NCBI RefSeq assembly: GCF_000284595.1
Contig: NC_017671.1
Location: forward strand, 2,327,001 to 2,391,000
Direction: 5' to 3'
Length of the DNA stretch: 64,000 bases
DNA from: Stenotrophomonas maltophilia D457
GTDB taxonomy: Bacteria > Pseudomonadota > Gammaproteobacteria > Xanthomonadales > Xanthomonadaceae
The notes below the pieces were generated by a model, which had not been told where the DNA came from, did not search any database, and saw only the letters and a list, made by a program, of their open reading frames with translations. Shown piece after piece: positions 35,751-45,854 of this stretch; position 1 is the stretch's first letter, and the number at the start of each line of letters is the position of its first letter. The position numbers were made by a program, and so were the translations under genes.

Positions 35751-36506
35751 ATGACCACCACCAGCGACACCACCACCGAAGCGGCGCCGAGCGGCGCTCC
35801 CCTGTTCTATACCCGTCCGGTGCCGCTGCAGGCCGATGTGCACGCCGATCTGCGCATCCTGCCGGGCAAGCTCGAGTTCGCCGCCGGCAACAACGCCATT
35901 CCGCTGGTGCTGGGCGAGTTCTCGCTGGCGCTGCATCATTTCCCGATCCTGTTCGCCGGCCCCGGTGCGGTTCCGATGGCTGCCGTCGGCGTGTCCGACC
36001 AGAACCTGTTCATCAAGGACGGCCTGTGGGAAGACGAGGCCTATATTCCGGCCTACCTGCGCCGCCACCCCTTCATCTTCATCGACACCGGCGCGGAGAA
36101 TGACTTCCTGCTGGGCATCGACGAAGAAAGCCCGCGCGTGGTCAAGGGCGGCGAGGAAGGCCAGCCGCTGTTCGTTGACGGCAAGGCCACCGAAATGGTG
36201 CAGCAGGCGCTGGAGTTCTGCGGCCAGTACACCCGCGAGCACGAACAGACCCTGGCCTTCTCCAAGGCCCTGACCGACAACGGCCTGCTGGTCGAGCGCA
36301 ACGCCACCGTGCGTACCCCGGATGGCCGCGAGTTCAACCTCAATGGCTTCCTGGTGGTGGACGTCGAGAAGTTCGTTGCGCTGCCGGAAGCCACCGTGGT
36401 CGAGTGGCACCGCAGCGGCTGGCTGGCACTGATCCACCAGCACCTGATGTCGCTGGGTCGCTTCAATGACCTGACCCGTCGCCAGGTCGAGTGCCTGGCC
36501 GCCTGA
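35751..36506 (+). CDS. SapC family protein
   Basis: A 251-residue protein starting at ATG 35751 (MTTTSDTTTEAAPSGAPLFY). It matches the SapC family (PF07277): YTRPVPLQADVHADLRI, NAIPLVLGEFSLALHHFPI, AYIPAYLRRHPFIF and the C-terminal W-H-x-S-G-W-L region. In gammaproteobacteria and xanthomonads SapC genes often sit near TonB receptors or tryptophan halogenases; the molecular role is unknown. No signal peptide. Confidence 0.85.
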   Translation: MTTTSDTTTEAAPSGAPLFYTRPVPLQADVHADLRILPGKLEFAAGNNAIPLVLGEFSLALHHFPILFAGPGAVPMAAVGVSDQNLFIKDGLWEDEAYIPAYLRRHPFIFIDTGAENDFLLGIDEESPRVVKGGEEGQPLFVDGKATEMVQQALEFCGQYTREHEQTLAFSKALTDNGLLVERNATVRTPDGREFNLNGFLVVDVEKFVALPEATVVEWHRSGWLALIHQHLMSLGRFNDLTRRQVECLAA

Positions 36507-37973
36507 TCAAGGCATTGGCAGGGTTCCCGCTGGGCGGGAGCCCTGTCCGGCCTTCAGCACGTCCAGCAGGCGCCGCGCATCGGCCCAGTCCGGCGCGGCG
36601 TCATGCGCCAGGTCGACCAGCTCCGCCGCGATGGCCGCATGCTCGCATTGGCCCAGCATCTGCAGCGTGCCCTGCAATCGGTGCGCGTGATGGCCCAGTG
36701 CCGATGCATCCGCTCGATCAATAACCCGCTCCATGTTGCCGAGCTCATCGTGGATGTCGGCGATGTAGGCCGCGTCCATGTCAATCGTCTGCGCGGCTGC
36801 GCCCAGGCCCTCTGGTCGCGCAATGCCGAGCGCAGGCAGCAGCTGGGCGGCGCGCAGCGGCTTGGCCAGCACCGCGTCGAAGCCCGAGCGGTGGCAGCGT
36901 GCGCGATGACGCCGTCCGGTGCGGGCAGACAATGCGATCAGGCGAACGGTGCGCCCGGCAGACCCGCGTAGCTCGCGCGCCAGCACGTGACCATCGGCGC
37001 CAGGCAACCCAATGTCGATCAGAGCAACGGAGCGGGGCTGTCGTGCCTGTTCGGCCAGGGCACTGGCCGCATCTTTCACGGCGCACACCTCTGCGCCCCA
37101 GCGCCGCAGCTGTTCGGCGATCACGTGGCGATTGAGCTCGTGGTCCTCGACCAGCAGCAGGTGCAGTCCGGCCAGTGGCGTATCGCCCACGGGCATGTCC
37201 TGGGCATCCACCCCGGTGCCAGCCGGGCACACCGGCAGGCGCAGGATGAAGCGACTGCCACGGCCCAGCACGCTGTGCACGGTGAGGTCGCCGCCCATTG
37301 CGCGGGCCAGCTCGCGCGCGATGGAAAGCCCCAGCCCACTTCCGCCACGCCGCTGTCCGCTGCTGCCTTGCTGGAAAGGCTGGAACAGGGTGGCTACCTG
37401 CGCCGGCGCGATGCCGATGCCGCTGTCGATCACCTCCAGCAGCAGCGCCCGCGGACGCGCCGCCGGCATCAGTTGCAGGCGCAGCTCGATGCGACCGGAA
37501 TCGCTGAACTTCACTGCGTTCGCCAATAGATTGCTGGCAATCTGGCGTAGCGCATCGGCGTCCACCAGGATGTTCGACGGGGATGCGCCCTGGGCATCGA
37601 GATGCAGCTGCAGGCCTTTCCGCTGGGCCTGTGGCCGGATCGCCTCCAGAGCCTGCCGGCACAGCTGGGTTGCATCGCAGGGTTGCCCATGCGGCTTGAA
37701 AGCGCCGCTCGCAAGGCGCGAAAAATCCAGTGCGCGATTCAACAGGCTGCGCAGGGATTGGCTGGCGCTGCTGGCAGCGGCGAGCAGGTCACGCTCGCCC
37801 TTGGGCAATGTCGATTGCCCCAGCAGCTCGATCGAGGTCAGCACGGCCTGCGCCGAGTTGCGCATCTCGTGGCTGATCACGCCGATGGCATGCGCGCTGC
37901 TTCGGTCACCGCGCGCCCGCAGGTGGAGGGTCGGCAGGGATTCATGCAAAAAACAGCCGTGCAGTTGATTCAT
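36507..37973 (-). CDS. Hybrid histidine kinase / response regulator / Hpt protein, N-terminal sensor missing
   Basis: A 488-residue phosphorelay protein. The HisKA box is VISHEMRNSAQAVLTSIELL (near residue 32), HATPase N-box NLLANAVKFSDSG, G-boxes DSGIGIAP and GSGLGLSIA; the receiver domain starts LLLVEDHELNRHV with the phospho-Asp in ALIDIGLPG; a C-terminal Hpt domain has HHAHRLQGTLQML. All phospho-acceptors are present, so a full His-Asp-His relay is possible. Only about 30 residues precede the HisKA box and there is no transmembrane or sensor region, unlike BvgS-type relatives. The missing N-terminus lies exactly at the edge of the mobile island, so it may have been cut off. Confidence 0.8.
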   Translation of the reverse strand: MNQLHGCFLHESLPTLHLRARGDRSSAHAIGVISHEMRNSAQAVLTSIELLGQSTLPKGERDLLAAASSASQSLRSLLNRALDFSRLASGAFKPHGQPCDATQLCRQALEAIRPQAQRKGLQLHLDAQGASPSNILVDADALRQIASNLLANAVKFSDSGRIELRLQLMPAARPRALLLEVIDSGIGIAPAQVATLFQPFQQGSSGQRRGGSGLGLSIARELARAMGGDLTVHSVLGRGSRFILRLPVCPAGTGVDAQDMPVGDTPLAGLHLLLVEDHELNRHVIAEQLRRWGAEVCAVKDAASALAEQARQPRSVALIDIGLPGADGHVLARELRGSAGRTVRLIALSARTGRRHRARCHRSGFDAVLAKPLRAAQLLPALGIARPEGLGAAAQTIDMDAAYIADIHDELGNMERVIDRADASALGHHAHRLQGTLQMLGQCEHAAIAAELVDLAHDAAPDWADARRLLDVLKAGQGSRPAGTLPMP

Positions 37974-38008
37974 AGCGAAAGCTTGCGCTCCATCATGCCG
38001 GCCACAGG

Positions 38009-39067
38009 CTAGGTCTTCCGAGTCTGCCGGGATGGGACTGTCGATCGTTCCGGCGGTTCGGGCTTGTCTTCCTGTAAGCGCAATTGCGCGAGCAACTGCT
38101 CCAACGTCTCCAACCGGACCCCGGCGCGCAGCGCCTCCGCTTCAGCATGCTCGCGGCGCTCCCGTTCCTTCGCGGCATCCGTGCGGGCGCCGGTCAGTTC
38201 GGTGTGTGCGGCTTCCAAGGCCTGGAGATCTTGCGCCCACCGTGCCTGCAGGGCCTGGTGCTCCACCGCTGTCTGTCGCAATGCGTCCAATTGCTGTTGC
38301 TGGGCTTGCGCCGCTTGGCGGGTTTGCGTCAATTCCCGTTCCAGGCGGCCGTGCCGTTCGAGCCACTGACTGTTGTCGCGGTTCAGTTGCAGCAGCTCGT
38401 GGTTTTTGGCGGTCAGGGCCTCATTGGCCTGACGCAGGGCGACCTGCAGTTCCTGGACCTGGTGTTCGTGCCGGCGCTGTTCCTGGTCACGCTGCTCCTT
38501 GACCGAGGTTCGGTAGTGTTCCAGCGCCTCGCGGGCATGCTGGTGCTTTTCCTCCAATGATCGGGCGTGGGCCTCGTGCTCGGCCAGGCGCGTGGTCAGG
38601 CCGGCGATGCGCTCTTCCAGTTGGCGGATCGTCATGGTGGCATCGGCCAGTGCCGTTTGCGTCGTCGTGTGCTCGCTCTTTTCCGCCTGCAACGCGGTCT
38701 CGGTGCGCTGCAACTGGGCGCTCAACGCGGCGCCTTCCTGCCGCTGGTGTTCTAAGGCCTGGCTGCGTTCCTGCAACTGGGCCTCGAAGCCCTGACGCGC
38801 CTCGGTCACCACCGTATCGGCCTCCTCCTGCAGGCGTCCGGCCAGCCGGCCGACCAGATCCTGCAACGCCTCGCTGACCGCGACCTTGGCCCCCGGGCCT
38901 TGGCCCTCTTCTTCTTCCAGTTCCTTGAGGTGGCGGTGGATCGTGGTTTTGGAGCCCGTGTTGCCCAGTGCCACCCGCACGGCGTCGACCGAGGGGTGCT
39001 TGCCCTGCGCCCGCAGGGCGTCACGGGCCTTCTGGATATCGCTCTTGTACAAGCCGCCACGTGCCAT
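38009..39067 (-). CDS. KfrA/TnpT-like coiled-coil DNA-binding protein
   Basis: A 352-residue protein from ATG 39065-39067 (MARGGLYKSDIQKARDALRA). Residues 1-110 match the KfrA N-terminal DNA-binding domain (HPSVDAVRVALGNTGSKTTI, a helix-turn-helix). The rest, to about residue 330, is an unbroken Gln/Glu/Arg/Leu-rich coiled coil. KfrA proteins are plasmid autorepressors; the TnpT accessory proteins of Tn4651-type Tn3-family transposons have the same plan and similar length. The adjacent palindrome at 39158 and the Tn3 transposase at the right end favour the TnpT interpretation, but that is inference. Confidence 0.75.
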   Translation of the reverse strand: MARGGLYKSDIQKARDALRAQGKHPSVDAVRVALGNTGSKTTIHRHLKELEEEEGQGPGAKVAVSEALQDLVGRLAGRLQEEADTVVTEARQGFEAQLQERSQALEHQRQEGAALSAQLQRTETALQAEKSEHTTTQTALADATMTIRQLEERIAGLTTRLAEHEAHARSLEEKHQHAREALEHYRTSVKEQRDQEQRRHEHQVQELQVALRQANEALTAKNHELLQLNRDNSQWLERHGRLERELTQTRQAAQAQQQQLDALRQTAVEHQALQARWAQDLQALEAAHTELTGARTDAAKERERREHAEAEALRAGVRLETLEQLLAQLRLQEDKPEPPERSTVPSRQTRKT

Positions 39068-39087
39068 GATCCTCTCCGGACGATTTC

Positions 39088-39118
39088 GTAATGTATTACA
39101 TACCACGTAATTACATAC
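39088..39118. promoter_or_regulatory. Operator-like repeats upstream of the KfrA/TnpT-like gene
   Basis: GTAAT-gt-ATTAC (39088-39099) and the perfect palindrome GTAATTAC (39107-39114), overlapped by a 9-bp direct repeat ATTACATAC at 39095 and 39110. This AT-rich block lies 21 bp upstream of the start codon and is the natural place for autoregulation. Confidence 0.6.
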
Positions 39119-39157
39119 TATTTCAAGATCAGAACTAGCCTTAGATTGCAATAAAAA

Positions 39158-39190
39158 TCAGGCGGGATAATGGCGGATTATCCCGCCTGA
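39158..39190. other. 33-bp perfect palindrome, candidate tyrosine-recombinase core site
   Basis: Left arm TCAGGCGGGATAA (39158-39170), a 7-bp centre TGGCGGA, right arm TTATCCCGCCTGA (39178-39190). Two 13-bp arms around a 6-8 bp spacer is the geometry of a tyrosine-recombinase core site. It lies just upstream of the TnpT-like gene, where the rst resolution site is found in Tn4651-type elements. A terminator-like role is possible but no U-tract follows. Confidence 0.5.
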
Positions 39191-39383
39191 CCCCTCGCAA
39201 GTGGTACTTAGTGGCCGCCAAGTAGTACGAAATGGCCTGCGCCGGGAACTTTCGGGATTCGGTGCGCTTCCAAGCGAACAGTCCGCAGTACACTTGCTTG
39301 GCGATGCCCCAGTCCTCGGCCCCTCTCACGCGAAGTCTGTCCGTGGTGCCCTCTGGCCACGGGGTCGCGTTGTATTGCGAGAA
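39191..39383. other. Intergenic region left of the copper cluster
   Basis: No gene recognised. It holds short repeats (GTGGTACTT and AAGTAGTAC, CCAAGC and GCTTGG arms) and must contain the promoter of the copper cluster, but I see no clear CusR-type operator or convincing -35/-10 pair. Confidence 0.4.
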
Positions 39384-39782
39384 ATGGCCATGAAACTGCG
39401 TGCGCTCCGGACTCGATCACTCCGTCTGCGCTTTGCTTGGCTGGCGTTGCTTGCGCTGCTGTTCCAGCAGGTTGCGCTGGCCGCCTACGCGTGCCCGATC
39501 GCCGAGACGCCGCCGGAGCCGAAGATGATGATGGCCGGCTGCGAAGGCATGGAGATGCCAGACCCGGCCGCACCAGTGCTGTGCGACCAGCACTGTCAGC
39601 GCGATCATGTCGCCCAACCTGACCTTAAAACCCCGCAGGTCCCGCCGCTGGCATTGCCGGCGCGTCACTTCACCCTGACCGAGACACTACTGCCGCCGTT
39701 GCAGGCCCAGTACTACGAAGACGTGCCCACCTGCCAGTCCGATCCACCGCCGGCGCAGCGCTTCTGTAGCTTGCAGATCTAG
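39384..39782 (+). CDS. Exported Cys/Met-rich protein at the head of the copper cluster
   Basis: A 132-residue protein from ATG 39384 (MAMKLRALRTRSL...), with a hydrophobic signal segment (FAWLALLALLFQQVALAAYA). The mature part has soft-metal ligands: PKMMMAGCEGMEMPD and LCDQHCQRDH, plus Cys near the C-terminus (DVPTCQSD, FCSLQI). This suggests periplasmic Cu(I)/Ag(I) binding, similar in position to CopL-type small proteins ahead of copper operons. The family is not certain. cusC follows after 71 bp. Confidence 0.6.
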   Translation: MAMKLRALRTRSLRLRFAWLALLALLFQQVALAAYACPIAETPPEPKMMMAGCEGMEMPDPAAPVLCDQHCQRDHVAQPDLKTPQVPPLALPARHFTLTETLLPPLQAQYYEDVPTCQSDPPPAQRFCSLQI

Positions 39783-39853
39783 CCCCCGACCGCGACCTAT
39801 TCCCGCGCTGACGATTTCGGCGGCGCGCTCGTCGTTGCACGTTCGGAGGTTTC

Positions 39854-41158
39854 ATGTCCTTTCCATTCTCACTGCACCGCCAGTGCAGAACTCGTCGTTG
39901 GCCTGCGTGGATGCTGGCCATCGGTTTCATGGTCACCCCTGCCTGGTCCATCGCGGCTGGCATCTCTTTCAATGACGCGCAGCGCCTGGCGGCCGAGCGC
40001 GCTCCCTTGCTCAAGGCGCGCCAGTCACAAATTGCGGCGACCCAGGAAGAAGCTGTCCGCGCCGCTGCCTTGCCCGATCCCAAGCTGACGCTGGGCCTCA
40101 CCAACTGGCCGGTCACCGGCGCCGACGCGTTCGATTTTCGTGCCGACGACATGACCATGAAGCAGATCGGCGTGATGCAGGCGTTCCCGGCTCGCGCCAA
40201 ACGCCAAGCGCGTCAGGCCGTAGCCGATCGCGGGATCGAGCAAGCCGAGGCGCTGTCGGTGGCCGAACAGTTGGCGGTTCAGCGAGGCACGGCCGAGGCC
40301 TGGATTGCCCTGTGGGCTGCTCAGCGCGAAGTTGCTGCGCTGCAGACCCTGCGGGAACCGGCCTCCATCGCCGTCCACGCCGCCAAGGGGCGTTTGACGG
40401 GTGCCACTGGCACGGTGACCGACACCCTGGCCACGCAAGCGGCGGCGCTGGAATTGGAGAATCGGATTGATGCCGCGCTGGCCGCGTTGGAAGCCGCTCG
40501 CGCTGGCTTGGCGCGGTGGCTTGGCGTGGATCCTGTCGATGTGGAAGCCGAGGATGCACCGCCCGAGTTGACGGAACTGCCTGTCGATCCGGCCACGCTG
40601 CTGGCCTCGATCGACAGCCAAGGGCCGCTGCTGCCATGGCGCTCGCGCGAAGCCCTGGCTGAAGCGGAAGTCGACGCTGCCATCGCCGAGAAGCGGCCCG
40701 ATTGGAGCCTCGGCGTGACCTATGGGCAACGTGACCGGATGCCGAACGGTGTTTCCCGTAGCGACATGCTGATGGTCGAGTTCGCCATCGACCTGCCGCT
40801 GTTTCCGCGCAATCGGCAGGACCGCGGCGTGGCGGCGCGGCGTGCCGAGTTGGATGCGGTGGCCGCCGAACGCGAAGATGCCCGCCGCGTCCAGACCGAA
40901 GCCGTACGCCGCACCTTGGCCGACTGGCAGGGCCTACAACGCCAGGTGGCCCGCAAGGAAACCCAATCTCTTCCGCTGGCCCATGACCGCGCGAAGAGCG
41001 CGCTAGCGGCCTACGCCGGTGGCGGTGACCTGCAACCGTGGCTGGAAGCGCGTCGCGACGAAATTGCATTGCATATCGAACACGCCCGCCACTTGGGCGA
41101 ACTCGGCCGCGCCTGGGCAGCGTTGGCCTATTTGCTGCCCGAGGAGAGCACACCATGA
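39854..41158 (+). CDS. cusC: TolC-family outer-membrane channel of a Cus-type efflux system
   Basis: A 434-residue protein with a signal peptide (cut near SIAAG) and two outer-membrane-efflux repeats rich in Ala/Gln/Arg helices. Landmarks are ALPDPKLTLGLTNWPVTG and DLPLFPRNRQDRGVAARRAE, typical of CzcC/CusC-type factors. It would form the outer-membrane duct for the CusBA pump encoded directly downstream; the stop overlaps cusB (ATGA). No lipobox Cys, unlike E. coli CusC. Confidence 0.85.
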   Translation: MSFPFSLHRQCRTRRWPAWMLAIGFMVTPAWSIAAGISFNDAQRLAAERAPLLKARQSQIAATQEEAVRAAALPDPKLTLGLTNWPVTGADAFDFRADDMTMKQIGVMQAFPARAKRQARQAVADRGIEQAEALSVAEQLAVQRGTAEAWIALWAAQREVAALQTLREPASIAVHAAKGRLTGATGTVTDTLATQAAALELENRIDAALAALEAARAGLARWLGVDPVDVEAEDAPPELTELPVDPATLLASIDSQGPLLPWRSREALAEAEVDAAIAEKRPDWSLGVTYGQRDRMPNGVSRSDMLMVEFAIDLPLFPRNRQDRGVAARRAELDAVAAEREDARRVQTEAVRRTLADWQGLQRQVARKETQSLPLAHDRAKSALAAYAGGGDLQPWLEARRDEIALHIEHARHLGELGRAWAALAYLLPEESTP

Positions 41159-42651
41159 CGTCCACGACGACCCGTTTAATGCTGGCGACTGCCGCGGTTG
41201 CACTGCTGGCCATAGGTCTCGGCACCGGCTATTGGTGGGCGCAGCGTCGCGTCGGTCCAGACATGAAGCCGATGACTGCCGCGCCGATGGCGAGTCAGAG
41301 CGAGCGCAAGGTGCTGTACTGGTACGACCCGATGGTGCCGGACCAGCACTTCGACAAGGCCGGCAAGTCGCCCTTCATGGACATGCAGTTGGTGCCCAAG
41401 TACGCCGACGAAGTTGCCGGCGGCGGCGTGCGCATCGACGCCGGACTGCAGCAGAGCGTCGGCATTCGCACCGCGCCCGTCGAAGTCAGTCGCCTGGCGT
41501 CCACGGTGCGCGTGCCGGGCACACTGACCTGGGACCTGCGTCAGGAATCGGTAGTCAGCGCCCGTGTCGAAGGGATCGTGAGCCGGGTGCAGGTGAAAGC
41601 TCCGTACACGAAGGTCGCGCGTGGCCAGCCGCTGGCGGCGTTGCTGGCACCGAGTTGGAGCAGTGCCCTGGCCGAGGCCCAGGCGCTGCGCCAGGCGCAG
41701 TCGACTTCGGCGCGGGAGCTGCAGTCTGCCGCCCAGCAACGCCTGCGCGTGTTGGGCGTGCCGAGTGGCATGGCCCGCGACGGCAGCGTGACGCTGAGTG
41801 CACCCAGTAATGGTGTCGTCACCGAAGTGCTCGCCCGCGAAGGCCAGACGGTGATGCCAGGCACACCGCTGTTCCGCGTCAACGGCATCGACACCCTGTG
41901 GCTGGAAGCCGCGATTCCGCAGGCCAGCGCCACGTCCCTGCACCCCGGCACATCGGTGGAAGCCATCGTCAGCGCCATACCCGGCCAGACCTTCGCCGGG
42001 GAAGTCGAAGCGCTGTTGCCGCTGGTCGATATCGCCAGCCGCACGCAGCGGGCGCGCATCGTGCTGCGCAATCCTGACGGTGTGTTGGCGCCGGGCATGT
42101 TCGCCGAAGTGACGTTGCAACCGCAGGCCGGCACGGCAGTTCCGCTGGTGCCGACCGAGGCACTGATCGCGACCGGTGCCGACAGTCGCGTCATCGTGCA
42201 GGACGCCAGCGGCGGCTTCCGTCCGGTGCGCGTCTCGACGGGGCGCAGTAGCAACGGTCGCACCGAAGTCCTGACCGGACTCAAGGGGGGCGAGCATGTC
42301 GTGGTCTCCGGTCAATTTCTGATCGATTCCGAGGCCAGTCTGTCCGGCGCACTGGAACGTCTGGGGGCACCGGAAACCGCGTCGCCGGCAGTGCCCATGA
42401 AAGCACTATCGCCGAGTAGCGCGCCGGAAATCGTCCCAACATCGACGCCGGCAAAGCCCGCTGCTGTCGCACCGCCGCGCTCGTGCCCGGTGCAGTACTG
42501 GTATGACCCGATGAAGCCGGGCCAGCACTTCGACCAGCCCGGCAAATCGCCCTTCATGGACATGCAACTGGTGCCGAAATTCGGACCGGGTGCGGCGCCC
42601 GACTGCACCATCCGCGATGTGCCGTTGGCAAGCCCGGAGAAGCAGCCATGA
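41155..42651 (+). CDS. cusB: CusB-type periplasmic adaptor with two heavy-metal-binding domains
   Basis: A 498-residue membrane-fusion protein. One N-terminal helix (residues 8-28) anchors it. A short metal-binding domain follows at about residues 56-82 ([25 protein letters not shown]), and a second copy is at the C-terminus (residues 445-480: [25 protein letters not shown]). Between lie the lipoyl/hairpin, beta-barrel and membrane-proximal domains ([39 protein letters not shown]). The Met/His-bearing domains fit Cu/Ag delivery to CusA. Start ATG 41155 overlaps the cusC stop. Confidence 0.88.
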   Translation: MTSTTTRLMLATAAVALLAIGLGTGYWWAQRRVGPDMKPMTAAPMASQSERKVLYWYDPMVPDQHFDKAGKSPFMDMQLVPKYADEVAGGGVRIDAGLQQSVGIRTAPVEVSRLASTVRVPGTLTWDLRQESVVSARVEGIVSRVQVKAPYTKVARGQPLAALLAPSWSSALAEAQALRQAQSTSARELQSAAQQRLRVLGVPSGMARDGSVTLSAPSNGVVTEVLAREGQTVMPGTPLFRVNGIDTLWLEAAIPQASATSLHPGTSVEAIVSAIPGQTFAGEVEALLPLVDIASRTQRARIVLRNPDGVLAPGMFAEVTLQPQAGTAVPLVPTEALIATGADSRVIVQDASGGFRPVRVSTGRSSNGRTEVLTGLKGGEHVVVSGQFLIDSEASLSGALERLGAPETASPAVPMKALSPSSAPEIVPTSTPAKPAAVAPPRSCPVQYWYDPMKPGQHFDQPGKSPFMDMQLVPKFGPGAAPDCTIRDVPLASPEKQP

Positions 42652-45600
42652 TCGCCCGCCTGATCCACGCCTGCATCGCCAACCGTGTGCTGGTGCTGAT
42701 GGCAGCCGTGCTGCTCGTCATCGCCGGCGTGTGGTCGGTGCGACACACGCCACTGGACGCGCTGCCGGACCTGTCCGACACGCAGGTGATCATCCGCACG
42801 CAGTGGCTGGGGCAGACTCCACGCATCGTCGAGGACCAGGTCACCTATCCGCTGGCGACGACGATGCTGTCGGTGCCGGGCGTCAAGGCGGTGCGTGGCT
42901 TTTCGTTCTTTGGTGATTCCTTCGTCTACATCCTGTTCGATGACGCCACCGACCTTTATTGGGCGCGCTCGCGCGTGCTGGAGTACCTGAGTCAGGTGCG
43001 CGACCGGCTGCCGCAAGGCGTGAGTCCCGCACTCGGCCCGGACGCCACCGGGCTGGGCTGGATTTACCAGTACGCGCTGGTCGATCGCACCGGCCAGCAT
43101 GATCTTGGCCAGCTGCGCGCCCTGCAGGACTGGTTCCTGCGCTACGAGCTCAAGACCATCCCCGACGTGGCCGAGGTCGCCAGCATCGGCGGCGCGGTAC
43201 GCGCCTGGCAGATCGCGCCTGATCCGCAGGCGTTGGCCGCCCGCGGCCTCACCGTGGCGCAGCTGGTCGACGCCGTTGATGCGGCTAATGGCGCCACCGG
43301 GGGTTCGGTAATCGAACAGGGCGAAGCCGAGCTGATGGTGCGCAGCGAAGGTTATCTGCGCAGCCAGGCCGCGTTCGAGCAGGTGCCGATTGTCAGCACG
43401 ACCGAGGGCGTGCCGGTGCTGCTCGGCGAGGTCGCGACCATCGCTCGCGGCCCGACCTTCCGCCGTGGCATCGCCGAATTGGACGGCGAAGGTGAAGTCG
43501 CCGGTGGCGTGATCGTGCTGCGCACCGGCAAGGATGCGCTGACCGCAATCGAGAACGTCAAGACACGATTGAAGGATTTGCAGGCCAACTTGCCCAAAGG
43601 CGTGGAGATCGTGCCGGTTTACGACCGCTCCGAACTGATCCACGAAGCCGTGCGCAACCTTACCCACAAGCTCGGTGAGGAGTTCCTGGTCGTGGCTCTG
43701 GTATGTGCACTGTTCCTCTGGCACCTGCGCTCGGCGCTGGTGGCGGTGATCACGTTGCCGCTGGGTGTGCTGGCCGCGTTCATCGTCATGCGCTACCAGG
43801 GCATCACCGCCAACCTGCTGTCGCTGGGCGGCATCGCGATCGCCATCGGTGCCATGGTCGATGCGGCCGTCGTCATGATCGAGAACGCGCACAAGCACCT
43901 GGAGCATTGGCGCGAGGAACACGGCGATGAACCACAAGGCGAAGCGCGCTGGCGGCTGATGGCGCAGTCCGCCGCTGAAGTCGGCCCCGCGTTGTTCGCC
44001 AGCCTGCTGGTGATCACGCTCTCGTTTATTCCGGTGTTCGCGTTGCAGGCGCAGGAAGGTCGGCTGTTCTCACCATTGGCCTACACCAAGACCTACGCGA
44101 TGGCCGCCGCTGCCGTCCTGTCGGTGACGCTGATTCCGGTGTTGATGGGCTACTTGATCCGGGGCCGCATCCGCCCGGAGCAGCAGAACCCCATCAACCG
44201 GGTGCTGATCGCCGGTTACCGGCCGGTGCTGGACTGGGTACTGCGGCATCCGCGCCTGACCTTGGGGTTGAGCGGCGCGCTGTTGCTACTGACCGTGATT
44301 CCGTACACGCGCCTGGGCAGCGAGTTCATGCCGCCGCTGGAGGAAGGCACGTTGCTGTACATGCCCACGGCGCTGCCGGGCCTGTCGGCGGACAAGGCCC
44401 GGCAACTGCTGCAACTGTCCGACCGCATGATCAAGACCGTGCCCGAGGTCGCGCACGTGTTCGGCAAGGCTGGTAGAGCCGAGACAGCTACCGATCCGGC
44501 ACCGATCGAGATGTTCGAGACCACGGTGACGTTCAAACCTCGCGACCAGTGGCGGCCGGGGATGACGCCGGACAAGTTGCGCGCCGAACTCGATGCTGCA
44601 GTGAAGGTGCCGGGGCTGACCAACCTGTGGGTGCCCCCGATCCGCAATCGCGTCGACATGCTCGCCACCGGCATCAAGAGCCCGATTGGCATCAAGGTAT
44701 CGGGGCCGGACATCGGCGTGATTGAGCAGCTCAGCAGCGACGTCGAACGCGTGGCCAAGACCGTGCCGGGCGTGCGTTCCGCGCTGGCCGAGCGCGTCAC
44801 TGGCGGGCGCTATGTCGACGTGCACATCCGCCCGGGGATTGCAGCACGCTACGGCCTGAGCCAAGCCGAATTGCAGACGCTCATCGCGACCGTGGTCGGC
44901 GGTGATCCGATCGGCGAGACGATCGAAGGCCGCGAGCGTTACCCGATCGTGCTGCGTTACCCGCGTGGACAACGCGACTCGCTGGATGCGCTGGTACAGC
45001 TGCCACTGGTCGCACCCGGTGGCGTGCAGCTCACCCTGGGCCAGGTAGCCGACGTGTCGTTGAGCCCCGGGCCACCCATGCTCAAAAGCGACAACGGCCG
45101 CCTGGTCGGGTACATCTATGTCGACGTTGCTGGCCGCGACCTCGGATCGGTGGTCGCCGACTTGCAACGCGCTGTTGCCGTGCAGGTGAAGCTGCCACCG
45201 GGTTACGGCATCGCCTGGTCGGGTCAGTACGAGTACCTGCAGCGCGCCTTGGCCCGGTTGCAGTGGGTGGTACCGGCCGCACTGGCCATCATCTTTCTGG
45301 TCATCTGGCTGGTTTTCCGGCGCTTCGGCGAGGTCGCGATCATCCTGCTCACCCTGCCGTTGGCGCTGGTCGGCGGGCTGTGGCTCATCTGGATGCTGGG
45401 TCATGCCGTGTCGATCGCAACGATGATCGGTTTCATCGGGCTCGGCGGGGTCGCCGCCGAGTTCGGCGTGATCATGCTGCTGTACCTGCGCCACGCTTGG
45501 GAACGGCATCTGGCCGCGGGCGAACCGGCCACGGTCGCCACGCTGGAAGCCGCAATCCGCGAAGGCGCGGTGCTTCGCGTGCGCCCCAAAGCCATGACCG

Positions 45601-45809
45601 TCGCCGTGATCTTCGCCGGCCTGTTCCCGTTGTTCATCGGCGCCGGCGCCGGCTCAGAGGTCATGCAGCGCATCGCCGCGCCGATGCTCGGCGGCATGGT
45701 GACCGCGCCCCTGTTGTCGATGCTCGTCATTCCGGCCGCGTTCCGCCTGCTGCGCGGGCGCGCTCTGTCTCGAACTTCGTCTGCCGTATCGGTGGACACC
45801 GCGACGTGA
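42648..45809 (+). CDS. cusA: CusA-type heavy-metal efflux RND permease (Cu/Ag)
   Basis: A 1053-residue inner-membrane RND pump with the usual 12 helices (first at residues 14-32, the last group near 990-1030) and two large periplasmic loops. TM4 carries the proton-relay region [20 protein letters not shown]. The porter-domain Met positions expected of CusA are present in PIEMFETTV and [16 protein letters not shown], which argues for monovalent Cu/Ag rather than Zn/Co/Cd. It overlaps cusB by 4 bp. Confidence 0.92.
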   Translation: MIARLIHACIANRVLVLMAAVLLVIAGVWSVRHTPLDALPDLSDTQVIIRTQWLGQTPRIVEDQVTYPLATTMLSVPGVKAVRGFSFFGDSFVYILFDDATDLYWARSRVLEYLSQVRDRLPQGVSPALGPDATGLGWIYQYALVDRTGQHDLGQLRALQDWFLRYELKTIPDVAEVASIGGAVRAWQIAPDPQALAARGLTVAQLVDAVDAANGATGGSVIEQGEAELMVRSEGYLRSQAAFEQVPIVSTTEGVPVLLGEVATIARGPTFRRGIAELDGEGEVAGGVIVLRTGKDALTAIENVKTRLKDLQANLPKGVEIVPVYDRSELIHEAVRNLTHKLGEEFLVVALVCALFLWHLRSALVAVITLPLGVLAAFIVMRYQGITANLLSLGGIAIAIGAMVDAAVVMIENAHKHLEHWREEHGDEPQGEARWRLMAQSAAEVGPALFASLLVITLSFIPVFALQAQEGRLFSPLAYTKTYAMAAAAVLSVTLIPVLMGYLIRGRIRPEQQNPINRVLIAGYRPVLDWVLRHPRLTLGLSGALLLLTVIPYTRLGSEFMPPLEEGTLLYMPTALPGLSADKARQLLQLSDRMIKTVPEVAHVFGKAGRAETATDPAPIEMFETTVTFKPRDQWRPGMTPDKLRAELDAAVKVPGLTNLWVPPIRNRVDMLATGIKSPIGIKVSGPDIGVIEQLSSDVERVAKTVPGVRSALAERVTGGRYVDVHIRPGIAARYGLSQAELQTLIATVVGGDPIGETIEGRERYPIVLRYPRGQRDSLDALVQLPLVAPGGVQLTLGQVADVSLSPGPPMLKSDNGRLVGYIYVDVAGRDLGSVVADLQRAVAVQVKLPPGYGIAWSGQYEYLQRALARLQWVVPAALAIIFLVIWLVFRRFGEVAIILLTLPLALVGGLWLIWMLGHAVSIATMIGFIGLGGVAAEFGVIMLLYLRHAWERHLAAGEPATVATLEAAIREGAVLRVRPKAMTVAVIFAGLFPLFIGAGAGSEVMQRIAAPMLGGMVTAPLLSMLVIPAAFRLLRGRALSRTSSAVSVDTAT

Positions 45810-45854
45810 GCGGCGCATTGGGTTCGCTCACTTGACAACTTTAGGAGATTCATC

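Noticed and set aside
37974..38008. Terminal inverted repeat of a Tn3-family element at the island's left edge
   Set aside because: I looked for a GGGG-headed 35-48 bp repeat between the kinase and the KfrA-like gene and found none; the left boundary remains undefined.
39141..39329. A 62-codon minus-strand frame over the 33-bp palindrome
   Set aside because: It reads through the palindrome and lacks a ribosome-binding site; the palindrome explains the region better.
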